Of a stretch of DNA of 64,000 bases, positions 20,535 through 32,089 are shown piece by piece (within the stretch, counting starts at the first letter, position 1; each line of letters opens with the position of its first letter). Position numbers and translations under genes: made by a program. Origin of the DNA: Aquatica leii (Eukaryota; Arthropoda; Insecta; Coleoptera; Lampyridae); NCBI GenBank assembly GCA_035610365.1, contig CM069432.1, positions 111,619,529-111,683,528 on the forward strand. Direction: 5' to 3'. The notes under the pieces are model-generated. The model had not been told where the DNA came from. It searched no databases and worked only from the letters and a program-made list of their open reading frames with translations.

Positions 20535-23500
20535 AACGGGTCGACCGAATGGGGCGAAAGTCGACCTCAACGAGCCATGCCCCGGAGATTACCATTCAAA
20601 TGGCATCGCCTAGGGAGCAGTTGTATAGCATTTATCTCGATGGCAAGATCAATGGAAGAAGCGTTCAGTTACTGGTTGACACGGGAGCGACGAAGACCAT
20701 CATTCGTCCTGACATGTTATTGGAAAACGAGAAGACATCACCAGTAACAGTACGACTTCGAACGGCGACGGGCGACGAAATACCTACTCACGGACAAGTC
20801 AAAGTAACCATTGGTTTGGGAAATGGAGTACTCGACCATCAAGTACTGGTAGCCGACATCACGGAAGAAGTTATCCTGGGAATGGACGTGATAAAGAAGT
20901 ATGGGTTTCATATCGATGTGAAGAACGACGCCCTGAAGATCGAAGAAATTCCTTTTCATTCGTCAGAGAATGCAGCCGTGCGAGTCTTATTGAGTGAAGA
21001 CTTGACTCTGCCTGCAAGGACTGGAAGTGTGGTGATCACACGCCTAGATGGAAATCTCCGGGAAGGCTACATTTGCGCTATTGAACCAATGGAGGGCGAC
21101 TTAGTTGAGAAAGGATTACTCGTTGACAGAACCTCGGAACGAGTGAAAAACACGATGCCAGTAAGGATCTTAAACATCAACTCAGATCCTGTAACGCTGA
21201 AAAAGAAGACCGTGGTAGGCCAATGCACGCCAGTATCACAAATTGTGAGATGCGTGAAGTCGAACGAAGATACGTCGCCAAAGAAGTGTCCACAACATCT
21301 ATTGGACATTCTTACCACCAAATGCGAAAACCTCAGCCAAGACCAGCTGGCTAAAGTTAAAGTGTTGATCCAAGAGTACCAAGATGTGTTCGCGCTGGAG
21401 AGTGGCTCCAAAGGAAGAACTAACGTGGTGAAACATAAAATTAATACCGGAGACGCTTGGCCGATACGACAACATCCACGCAGACTTCCTTTGGCGAAAA
21501 GAGAAGAAGCCGAACAAATAATTACGGATATGGAGAGAGAAGGCGTGATTGAACCTTCAAGTAGTCCATGGGCATCCCCAGTGGTACTCGTGAAGAAGAA
21601 GGATGGATCAACGAGGTTTTGCGTAGACTACAGGCAGCTAAACGACGTGACCAAAAGGACAGCTACCCTTTACCCAGAATTGACGATACGCTAGACACCC
21701 TGTCAGGATCCCAGTGGTTTTCTACGTTAGATTTAAAGAGTGGATACTGGCAGGTAGAATTAGAACCCAAGGATCGTGAAAACAGCTTTTACGATCGGAA
21801 CTGGTTTGTGGCAGTTCACTGTAATGCCCTTCGGCCTGTGTAACGCTCCTGCAACGTTCGAGCGTTTGATGGATACCATCTTGCGCGGATTGTCTTGGAA
21901 GACGTGCTTGGTCTACCTGGACGACGTGATCGTGGTTGGAAGGTCGTTTGAAGAGCACTTAAACAACTTGAAGGAAGTGTTCCAGAGATTACGTGGGGCT
22001 AACCTCAAACTGAGCCCAAAGAAGTGCCACGTATTTAAAAAGGAAGTCCAATACCTTGGCCACGTCGTATCTAGAGATGGAGTAAGGGCTGACCCAGACA
22101 AAATCCGAGCAGTGCAAGCATGGCCAAGACCGATCGACAAACATCAGGTCCGAAGTTTCCTTGGGTTGTGCACTTATTATAGAAGATTTGTTCCCGGATT
22201 TGCCAATATTGCCAAACCATTGACAAAACTAACCGAAGAAAAAGCAGAATTTAGATGGGATGAAGACTGCGAAAATTCTTTTAATCGACTAAAACAGGCC
22301 CTAGTCACTTCGCCGATTTTGAGTTATCCACGAGAAGATGGAAAGTTTGTTTTGGATACCGACGCAAGCAATATGGCCATAGGCGCGGTCCTTTCGCAGG
22401 TTCAAGATGGACAAGAAAAGGTTATCGCGTACTTTAGCAAGGTTTTGTCTAGGCCAGAAAGGAATTATTGCGTGACTAGGAGGGAGCTGTTAGCAGTCGT
22501 TAAGTCCATCGAACATTTCTACAAGTATTTGTATGGACGAAAATTCTTACTGAGAACAGACCACGCCGCTTTAAAATGGCTACTGCAGTTCCGTAACCCA
22601 GAAGGACAAGTAGCAAGATGGATCGAGAGACTGCAAGAGTATGACTACGACACAGAACACCGTGCCGGAAGCAGTCATCGGAACGCTGATGCCTTGTCCA
22701 GAAGACCATGTCCGGCGGACTGCAGCCATTGTTCGCGACTGGAAGAAAAAGTCGAATGCCTCCGGAGAACTGCTATGGTTGATGATGAGTGGGAAGCTGA
22801 GCAGTTACGTCGCGAACAAGAAGACGATCCTGAAATAAGACTACTCCTGGACTGGAAAGAAAGTTGCCGACGACCAACCTGGGAAGAAGTGAGTGCTTTG
22901 GGCAAAAATATCAAAGCGTACTGGGCGCAGTGGGACTCCTTGATAGTAGAAGACGGTCTTCTTAAGCGATCCCTAGAAAGTGCCGAGGGCACAAGAAACA
23001 GACTACAGCTGGTAGTGCCGAAGAGCAGGGTGACCGAAGTGTTGAAGCATCTCCACGATGGGACATCAGGAGGACACTTTGGCATTAAGAAGACGTTGGG
23101 TAAAGTGCGAGAACGATTCTACTGGATGAACTGCAAAGAGGACGTCATGAAATGGTGCCGTAAATGCATAGTCTGCGCTTCAGGAAATGGTCCAGCGAGA
23201 AAGCGCAAAGCACCCATGAAACAATACAACGTAGGAAGCCCTTTGGAAAGAGTAGCGATTGACATCGCAGGGCCGTTCCCAGAATCCGATTCGGGAAATA
23301 AATACATCTTGGTGGCGATGGATTATTTCACGAAATGGACGGAGGCTTACGCCATACCCAATCAGGAAGCAGCTACAGTCGCAGACGTATTAGTAAAGGA
23401 GTTTTTCTGCCGGTTTGGAGTTCCGTTGGAATTACACTCCGATCAAGGCCGCAATTTTGAGTCTGGGCTGTTTCAAGAAGTTTGCCGACTGTTAGGAATT

Positions 23501-24847
23501 AAAAAGACTAGGACAACGCCTCTCCATCCTCAGTCTGATGGCATGGTTGAACGGATGAATCGAACAATGGGCAAGTACTTAGCCAAGGTAGTGTCCGAAC
23601 ATCAAAGAGACTGGGATCAGTACTTGCACCTCTTCTTAATGGCGTACCGATCATCCGTTCACGAAAGCACAGGCCAAACACCATCCTGTGTCATGCTCGG
23701 TCGTGAGATAAGATTACCATGCGATCTTCAATTTGGACGAAGACCGGAAGAAGAAGTCGCTGGAGAAGATTACGTCAGCAAGCTGGCAAAGAGGCTAGAC
23801 GAAGTACATGAAGAGGTTCGTAAAAACACACAAATTGCCAGCGACAGGATGAAAACAAGATATGACGTCAAGGCGCAAAATGGTGGGTTTCAACCTGGCG
23901 ATATGGTTTGGTTGTATAACCCTCAAAGGAGACGTGGTTTGTCGCCGAAGCTGCAAAGGCAATGGGAGGGCCCCTATGAAGTCGTGCAGCGTATTAACGA
24001 CGTTATATACCGCATCCGAAAACCGCCCAGAGGCAAGCCAAAAGTGGTCCACGTCGATCGTCTAGCCCCGTTTGCTGGCGATAACCACAATCCGCAAGTT
24101 CAGGTCCGAACCAGAGTAATAAGTAGCAGAACCAGGAATCCCATCGAAGAAATGGAGTTCGAAAAGTTTATGAACTTATACGGAGGTTCTGGAAAAGCTA
24201 GGTTCGGAGTTACCACCGAGGAACAACAAGACCTGTTCCAGACACAAAAAGATTACGCCATCGCACATTGCGTGAGCGAAGACCTTGACATGTCCAAAGG
24301 GGTTGCAGTCGTGTTTAAAAAGAAGTTTGGACAGCTAGATGAATTACGAAGACAGCAACCGGCAGTCGGAAAGGTTTTAGGACTACGTGGTGACGGACGC
24401 TTCGTTTTCTACCTGGTCACCAAGAAATACTCACGTGTCAAGCCGTTATACAAAGATCTGTGGCGAACATTATGGAGTCTCAAGAGACAAGTGGAGTTCC
24501 ATCATGTTAAGAAATTGGCAGTACCCAAGCTTGGTTGTGGCTTAGACCAACTGAATTGGAGGACAGTTCGAAACATGTTGGAGGTCGTCTTCCGAGGAAC
24601 AGGCATTCAAGTGTTGGTCTGTAGTTACCAACCGAGGAGAGTATTGGGTCAGGAAAAGTCCATTGACTGTTACTTTTATGGTCAAGGAAGTTGCCGAAAT
24701 GGAGGAAGCTGCCGCTATCGCCACGATCCCTTTTACCGGTGTCGCATCCAGTCTCCTGTTCTGGGACAGAACAGTCCTAAGAAGGGGGCAGTGAAACGTC
24801 CGAGAAATTACTTGCAAATGCAAGAGCCTTCTAGAACTGTTATCTAG
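20498..24847 (+). CDS. pol: Pol polyprotein of gypsy copy 2 with C-terminal macrodomain
   Basis: Pol is open in the -1 frame from 20498, overlapping the gag end by about 37 bp; an ATG at 20549 is also available. Order: protease ([12 protein letters not shown], about 20668), reverse transcriptase (YLDD about 21915), RNase H ([29 protein letters not shown]), integrase with its HHCC finger ([18 protein letters not shown]), core residues ([24 protein letters not shown]) and the GPY module ([13 protein letters not shown]). Then come the macrodomain and CCCH finger. A 1-base deletion at about 21652 and a 2-base deletion at about 21779, in A-rich runs relative to copy 1, shift about 120 bp out of frame and then restore it. 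The stop (24845-24847) lies inside the 3' LTR. Confidence 0.9.
24203..24742 (+). CDS. Macrodomain (OARD1/TARG1-like) and CCCH zinc finger at the Pol C-terminus
   Basis: The domain starts at [20 protein letters not shown] and runs about 140 residues through [37 protein letters not shown] and [12 protein letters not shown] to IQVLVCSY. This order matches macrodomains of the OARD1/TARG1/ALC1-like class, which cleave ADP-ribose from acidic residues. Lys at 24422-24424 (first K of TKK) and Asp at 24545-24547 (GCGLD) correspond to catalytic Lys84 and Asp125 of human TARG1. A CCCH finger follows, C-x7-C-x5-C-x3-H, first Cys 24668-24670, in [19 protein letters not shown]. Such fingers usually bind RNA. 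It would be made as part of Pol, downstream of integrase; whether protease releases it is unknown. Confidence 0.88.
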
Positions 24848-25247
24848 TTTCTAGAAGATATAGCGAAAAGTGAGGAACGATCCAGAAGAATTCGCCGATG
24901 TCTATAAAAGCCGAAGATGGAAATCGTAGGTCAGTTATTGCTGGAATGCGAATGTGTTAAGAAGATTATCAAGTGAAGATAAATAAGGATTAGCACGTGC
25001 GGACGTTTTAAATAAATAACAGTGTACACCGAATCGAGTGAACGTGACTTATAGTGTAAACAAATCCGAGGACGTTATCTTATCTTATCTTAAGTGTTAT
25101 ACAACGGTTATACATAAATTAGTGTAAGTGTTTTTATTATTAGATTTAATTAGTTCGGTTCATTTAAAAGTATACATATTTCTATAATAAGTAAACGTAG
25201 TTATAGTCGTTATAAATAAATTAGTTTTTAATAATAAATACGTAACA
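24792..25247 (+). repeat. 3' LTR of gypsy copy 2
   Basis: 456 bp, base for base the same as 18566-19021 as far as I can read. The pol frame runs 56 bp into it before its stop. Confidence 0.93.
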
Positions 25248-25575
25248 GTATGTATCTAAAATTATAGAAAGAAATGTGTGTTTTCTTTCGCATAAAAATA
25301 TAAATACGGTCATAAAAGTAATACTATTTTCTTATGGTTTGAGAAATACATGTAAAATTTAGTAATGGTATGTAATCCCTTTTTTATTTACAAGACAAAA
25401 GGACATAATCTCGAGGTATATTTCTAAGTATAAATACTGGTAATACTATTAGAATGTAAATGAAAATGCGGTAATGTTCATTTTAGGGCATTTCCAATGA
25501 CTATGGCTGTACTTTGATATCACATAAATAGTGCGCACTTTTAAATGCATTGGCAATGTTAGTAACTTAACACAA

Positions 25576-26639
25576 GTTCAATTATATTTAAGATATTCGT
25601 CTATCTTTACATACCAAAATAATTATTAACAAGCTCATTAAAATTTATAATGTTTTTAGTGTAAGATTGCGTAGATATATTTTAATTTTTTTTAACGTAA
25701 AGAAATATTGTTCTCCTTCCACTGTAGTCATAGGTAACGTCAATTAATTATTTTATTTAATATATGTATCTATTTTTACAAACATTTTCATTGTGGTCTT
25801 TAAATGACTTTCGGCAAGCGCTGTCTAATTGTAAGCGAATATTAACGCTACCAAGAGTAGCATAATTTATACAATTTTTCATGTGATTCGCCGTTAACGA
25901 GTGCTTTTTGCTTTTTCTTTTAAATGGCATAAATCCGTAACTATATTCTTACACCATAATAATTAATGAATCATGTGAAAACGATAAACATATAAAACAG
26001 TCAAATCCGTTATTTATTTCAAATCCACAAATCCAATTTAACGAATCATATACAGATTCTTTAAAATTCCTGTGGACCTTTTTATTTTTATGTTTACTGG
26101 TCTGTCGAATTTGAAGTAAAGGCCCAGGACGAGCATTGGCTTTAAATTCTAAACGTCTTTCAAAATTTAAACTATTAGGGATTAATTTTTTTATGTCTTG
26201 TACTACCGCTATTATGAAACAAAAACGATCATATTACAAACCAATATTATCAAAACAACTAAAAAATCGAGTGCAAAGTTTGTCGTATGTGATAAGAAAT
26301 GTTGCTTCCAGTATCTTTGTTTTACTAACAGGTGTTGCGGAGATAATAATAAATGACGTAAACATTTTTAATTTAATGGAAAAATAGTTTGAGAACCACT
26401 GACTATACACCTACGCATTTTAAGCAACTTCGGTGATACATCAGATCATGCATAATGATGCATAAGCACAATTGCAATTTTGTAGATTTGAGGTCATTGG
26501 TACAGATTTCGTCAATAGATTCATTCTTCAGTTTTGTGACGGTAACTTGTTGATTGGAATTATTGTTTATTGTTCGTTGTTTGCTAATTGTTATTTGTTA
26601 TTTAATATTATTTTTTATTTATTGTATTGTGATCAATAT
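25576..26639. other. Non-coding stretch with a Charlie-type hAT end
   Basis: No supported gene. AGTTTGAGAACCACTG at about 26387-26402 is a typical right end of Charlie-type hAT elements. The 26136-26387 open frame before it shows no recognisable domain, and no matching left end was found. Confidence 0.4.
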
Positions 26640-26767
26640 ATGATGGCTCAATTCTCGAATCAAGAATTAATAGACATGGTTTTAATTTATGAAGTGGTTC
26701 AAAACGCAGCAGAAGCTTCACGTATTTACACTGAACGTTTTCCTGGAAGACAACATCCAGTACCTAT

Positions 26768-26917
26768 TGTTATGATTGATGTGAATCAAACGATAGGTGA
26801 GCGTAGACTGGTTTTTATTCAGACTTGGCGGGAATACCAAGCTTCTACAAATATAACTTATACTAGTCCTAACTTATACATGACAACAACTTATACTAAT
26901 TCTAACATTACATAACA
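26768..26917 (-). repeat. 3' LTR of the minus-strand gypsy
   Basis: 150 bp, nearly identical to 32949-33098. Differences visible include CGATAGG/CTGTAGG, TACTAATT/TACGAATT and ACATAACA/ACTTAACA. Confidence 0.88.
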
Positions 26918-26927
26918 TCTCCTTTCC

Positions 26928-29900
26928 TTATCTGCTCGTTGAAGCCTTATTGTTTTCTACAATATTATTTGATTGATCAAAAATGTGTGTGGCTACATAA
27001 CTCGAACTAGCAGGTTGAACATTGAAAGTATTACACCCACACAGCACAAGCATATCCAGTGGATATGAAATGTACACACCAACCATGGATACCGGAGGTA
27101 CATCGAACATCCATATTTAATATTATGTAGCAAGGATGGAGGTCCATTGGATATATCATTCCGTCACGGAAAAATCTTCATAGTATGTCCATAGGACCTC
27201 CAGGTGGATAAACATTTTACATCCATATGGAGATATATTGAACAGTCATATGAACGTACAAAATACATACATATGGAGGTTCAATAAACATTTAATTGAA
27301 GTATAATAAACATTCATTTTTTTTTATAGAACCTTCATATGTAGGTAAAATATATGTGCATATCTATATATTAACAAAAAATATGGCCACACGTCAAATA
27401 AAGTCAATACAAAATGCCAATAGTGATATTTTCCAGATGCAACAACTCCGGTTGGTCCACAGAAAATATGACCACTTGTTCATTTTCACTCAAACACAAT
27501 CGAACTTTTTTATTTACACATTCTCTCATTTTTCTAGAGCTTTTATCCATTATTTATATTATAGGAATCCAAATACTTACTAGATTAATGTACAGCAAAA
27601 GTAAATTCAAATATGCAAAAATACCTTGTCTTTACCCAATAAACACAAATCAATGGGTCTGTACTGGCAATGTACTCCGTAGCCGGCACTCAGAATGCTG
27701 GCAATGTACTAAAATGAAGTACACTGCCGGTAACCAGGTGACACACCGGCCGATATATTGCCTGATGAATCTTGCCAATGCAGAAATTGCATCGAACCAA
27801 TATCGGCAAGTTATGTATATTAATACAAGTTAAATGCAGAATGCCAGTGAAATCTGTGCAATATAATATGTACTTTGCCATCACATAAATAGTGCGCAAT
27901 TTTAAAAGCATTGGCAATGTTAGCAACTTAACACAAATTAAATGCATAAAATGGTATTATCATTTTTAATTTAATTAATAAAACCATTTGGAAACTTAAC
28001 ATACAATGTCCATATATGTACTGAAAAAAATTTAAAAAATATAAAAAACCTATTTACATTCATTCTGTGCTTATGTTTATTGGCGTCTTTCGTACCCACT
28101 ACTCCTGGTGTTTATTGCGTGTTGTAAAGCTGCACCACAATTTGAATTTTTTCTTATGGATACTGTAAAATAAAAATTACATTGTAATGCTACTCAAATA
28201 ACTTATGCACTTTTTTAGCAATTTCTAAACTAAATTTTGAAGTTTTTGAAGTAATTATAAAGAATTGCTTTGTAAATAGTCGTGAAATAAAATACAACAT
28301 GAAAGTCAAGTTTGGCAGTAATGCACTTGAAATCACATTACGTTAATATACATATAAAGTTAATGTTTTAAGTTTTAACCTATAAACTATAAAATACTCT
28401 GAAGCCTCTTACCATAAATTAAATTTAAAATATTTTTACAAATTTGTTTTGCTTGATCCAGACCAATTACTTGGTTAAAACATGTCTCGTTTGCTGTATC
28501 TTTTCATCCAACAAAGTAGATTGAATCGATCTAAAAAAATTTCAATTAAATAAAACTCAGCAATAAGAATAATGAATTGGGAAATTGTAGATAAACTCAC
28601 AAACTGGCTCTTAGATTACAAATTCCAAAGTCATTATATATTTTCTCGAAAACGTGTTAGTTTTTAGGTTATATATTTATTATTAAGAAATAATTTATAT
28701 TTGATTTTAATACTTACTTATTTTGTTTACCCATCCATCCTAAATGATGAAAAACACATTTTTTCGAAATTTAAAGCACAAAATGGTTTGCATACGATAA
28801 ATACAAGCTAAACAAAAAGCCAAAAAGTTTGCGTGTGCAGTAATTCAGTGGCGATAATATACGCGAAAACCTTGGCGAAAACAAACGAACAACGAAGAAA
28901 GTTTAAATTAAACCGCGCCAAGTATTTTTTTTACTTTTTCAATTTTTCATTAAATTTGTTGTTGCATGTTAAATATTTACTACAAATGTTAAATTTTGGA
29001 GAATATGATTATTTCTAAATAATTTTGATAAAAAATAGCAACTCACAAAATTATGTAACATGATACATAAAAAAAAATGTTTCCGAACATAACACTTATA
29101 ACACTTAAGATAATCCTATTTCACAGATATCCATGAATGTATATAAGGTGCATATACAATGGATATTAAACTACGGATGTACATCAATGGATATTATATG
29201 GATAAATATGTATATCCATTGCATCTCGCGTGCTGTGTGGGCAGTTCGACGGTCGTGCATAAAACTTATTTCTAATTATACACTTGCCATTTCTCTTAAA
29301 GTTCTATCACGAACTTTTTCTACTATCTTTGCTTTATTCCATACACCCTTAGGCTTAAATTGATACCAAACAATTTCATTTTCATCTAATTCATCTCTAA
29401 ATCTAACATTTTTATTGTAACTATTTTCGCTAATTTTTTGTGACTGATTTATTTGCTGTTCTAATTCAAATTTATTGACAACATTAGGCATTAACTTCTT
29501 ATCATTGAAGGTAAGTTATCTCTTAAATATCTCGACATTAAGATTTGTGAAGGTGAGTAAGTATTATTTAGTATAGGTGTGTTTCTAAATGATAGAAGGG
29601 CTAAGTAAATGTCTTCTTTAGTTTCATGACACTTTTTTATCATCTTTTTAACAGTTTGTATGTTTCTTTCAGCTAATTCGTTTGATTGCTGATGGTGCGG
29701 TGAAGCAGCAATTGATTTAAAATCCCAATCATTTGAAATTTTTTGAAATTCAGCACTTATAAACTGTGGTCCACTGTCTGAAACAACAATTTTTGGGATG
29801 CCATGTCTGGCGAAAATTGATTTCAATTTATTTATTATATTTTCAGCTGTTAAATTTTTACACAAATTGCTAATTTCAGGATATTTAGAATAATAATCAA

Positions 29901-32089
29901 TACATATAAGGTAAGTTTCTCCTTTCAGTTAATACAAATCTATTCCTATCTTTTGCCATGGAGATTTTAGAATACTGTGTGATTTTAATGGTTCTTTTAT
30001 ATTTGAGTTTGCGTACTTATTGCATATTTCACATTTAGCAACTAAATTTTCTATATGTTGATTTATATTTGGCCAATATACGGAGTGTGCTGCTTTTGCA
30101 ATACATTTTTGTATTCCTAAATGAATATCATTTAAAATTTTGTTTTGCCATAAGGCCGGTATAATTATTCTTTCACCCATATAAATCAATCCTCTCGTGT
30201 CTTTAGTGATTTGCGATCTTAATTTATAATAACTTTTAAATTACACAGGTACTTTATTAATGGATTTAGGCCATTTATTTTGAATAAATTCATTTATTAT
30301 TTTTAAATTGTCATCCTGTTGAGTCTCATTTATTAATTGTTCTAACTTTGAGTCAGAAATTGTTACGCGTTTCTCAATTAAACATACTTGAACTTCTAAA
30401 TTTAATTCATCAATGTATGGTTCACTTAATTTTAATCTCGACAACGTATCAGCTAATACTAGCTCTATTCCCGGTTTGTAAACTAAATTTATATCAAATT
30501 TTTGTAATGATAATAACATTCTTTGAAGTCGAGGTGGGCAAGCATTTAGAGGTTTTTTAAATATGGATATTAGTGGCTTATGATCAGTTTCTACTGTGAA
30601 TCTAGTGCCAAACACATATTGATAAAATTTATTTACACCAAAGCATATCGCAAGTAATTCTTTCTCAATTTGAGCATATCTTATTTGTGTCTCAGTCATT
30701 GATTTGGATGCATATGAACACGGTTGATTATTTTGAATTAATACAGCTCCTATGCCTGAACTCGATGCATCTACAGAGATTGTAATGGGTCAAAATATTT
30801 TAAAACTGATTCTTTTGTTATTTCATTTTTTAGATTTTCAAATGCTCTTTCATGTATGGTTTCCCATTCAAAAATATTATCTCCTTTTATTAAATCTCTT
30901 AATGGTTGTGTTTGTTGAGACAGATTATTTATAAATTTTCCTAAATATGTAATCATACCTAAGAACCTTTGCACATCTTTATTGTCTTTTGGTGCTGGCA
31001 TGTTTTTAATTGCTTCTACCTTTTGTTCATCTACTGTAATACCATTTTTTAAAAATTTAAACCCTACATATTTTATTTCAGTTAACCCTAACTCACCTTT
31101 CTATAAATGAAATATGATATTATTTTGTCCCGCGGTTTCAAATACTTTTTCTAAAATTTTATCATGTTCTGATTTCGTTCTAGCATGAATTAATATGTCA
31201 TCAATATATATTTCAACGCCAGATAATGAAAAAATGTCTTTAAAATTTTCTTGAAAAACTTCGCTCGCGATTTTTAAACCAAATGGCATCCTAAGGAATT
31301 TATATCTTCCAAACGGAGTGCCAAATGTATGGGAAGTTTATATTTAATTGGTTTAATGGCATCATTTAGGTGTTTCGGATCTAGACAAATCCTTAAAGAT
31401 CCATCCGCTTTTTTCATTAGTACATAAGCATTTAACCATTCTGAATGACCTTCGACTCTTTCAATTATTTTTAACTTTTGTAGGTCTTCTAAATGTTTTT
31501 TGAAATCATTTTGTAATGCAAATGGAATCAAATGGGGTTTATTACAGGATTTACATTATCCTTCAATTCAATTTTATAAGGTTTCCCTATATTGCCTATT
31601 CCACAAAAATAATAATAATACAGATTAAATTATTGTAATCATCCTTTTCTTCAGAATTTACATAAGCAATATTTTTTATATGAACATCATCATGCATTTT
31701 AATTATGCCTAAACGAATACTACTATTCAAACCTAATAATGATTCACGTTTGCCTTCTACTACATAAAATTCAATTTGTTTATAACATTTCTTGTTAAAT
31801 TTTAAATCTAAGTAAATTTTGCCTAATACCTGATCTTTTCACTCGTGTACGTGAACAATGTGTCAGTACATCTTTGCAATTTGTTTGTGTTGATTTCGCA
31901 TTGACGTAAACAATTTAATGAAATTATGTTTACACATGAACCTGTATCAATTTTAAATTTAACATTAACGTTTACATTTCTATTTATAGGTAATTCTAGC
32001 ATGCAATAATTTACAGTGTGTTTATTACTTACAGCATTTATCGACAGGTTATCTAATTCATCATCGATATGAGAAATTTCATTTACTTT
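26928..32089 (-). pseudogene. pol of the minus-strand gypsy (broken)
   Basis: Reading right to left: protease (FKIDTGSCVNIISLNCLRQC, about 31950), reverse transcriptase pieces (KADGSLRICLDPKHLN; YIDDILIHA about 31200), RNase H (ETDHKPLISIFKKP), integrase (ALWQNKILNDIHLGIQKCIA finger, VVSDSGPQF, ELAERNIQTVKK) and a C-terminal tail ending at 26928. About 45 codons of the RT palm, including the first catalytic Asp, are deleted near 31320. A TAA stands in the integrase (about 29926), with frameshifts elsewhere. Element A interrupts the tail. Not functional. Confidence 0.85.
27036..29241. mobile_element. 2.2-kb inverted-repeat element, copy A
   Basis: Ends are CCCACACAGCAC at 27036 and its reverse complement GTGCTGTGTGGG at 29241, flanked by CA (27034-27035, 29242-29243). 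Removing it with one CA restores the pol reading frame of the minus-strand gypsy across the junction. It is 2206 bp, almost identical in reverse orientation to copy B (56010-58216). The end regions are packed with TGGATAT/ATATCCA and GGACCTCC words. No transposase is seen. Two exon-like segments lie on the minus strand at 28413-28530 and 28077-28162. The superfamily is not assigned; subterminal repeats and 2-bp targets recall CACTA-like elements. Confidence 0.85.

Larger units (their letters stand above)
18566..25247 (+). mobile_element. Ty3/gypsy LTR retrotransposon, copy 2 (near intact, carries macrodomain)
   Basis: 456-bp LTRs at 18566-19021 and 24792-25247 look identical by eye. The 4-bp duplication GTAT flanks the element (18562-18565, 25248-25251). 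TTTGGCGTCAGTGTGGG after the 5' LTR is the likely primer-binding site and AAGAAGGGGGCAG the polypurine tract. Gag and Pol lie in different frames (-1 shift). The only damage seen in pol is a pair of small deletions at about 21652 and 21779 that offset each other. The element inserted in the 3' part of the Tc1-type element. Identical LTRs imply a recent insertion. Confidence 0.95.
14434..25509 (+). mobile_element. Tc1/mariner-type DNA transposon, interrupted
   Basis: CAGCCATAGTCATTGG at 14434 and its reverse complement ending at 25509 are bounded by TA on both sides (14432-14433, 25510-25511). The inverted similarity continues imperfectly for about 250 bp on each side (to about 14690 and from about 25255). 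Removing the 16159-17155 element and gypsy copy 2 leaves about 3.4 kb, long for this superfamily. A spliced but broken transposase lies at 15886-18053. Repeated words such as CTTATTAATGAG flank the transposase on both sides. Confidence 0.85.

Noticed and set aside
24640-24847. Envelope gene after pol in gypsy copy 2
   Set aside because: No signal peptide, membrane segment or cleavage site is present; the sequence is the macrodomain tail and CCCH finger.
25770-25865. Plus-strand text SLWSLNDFRQALSNCKRILT
   Set aside because: Short, without splice context or a recognisable family; probably chance.
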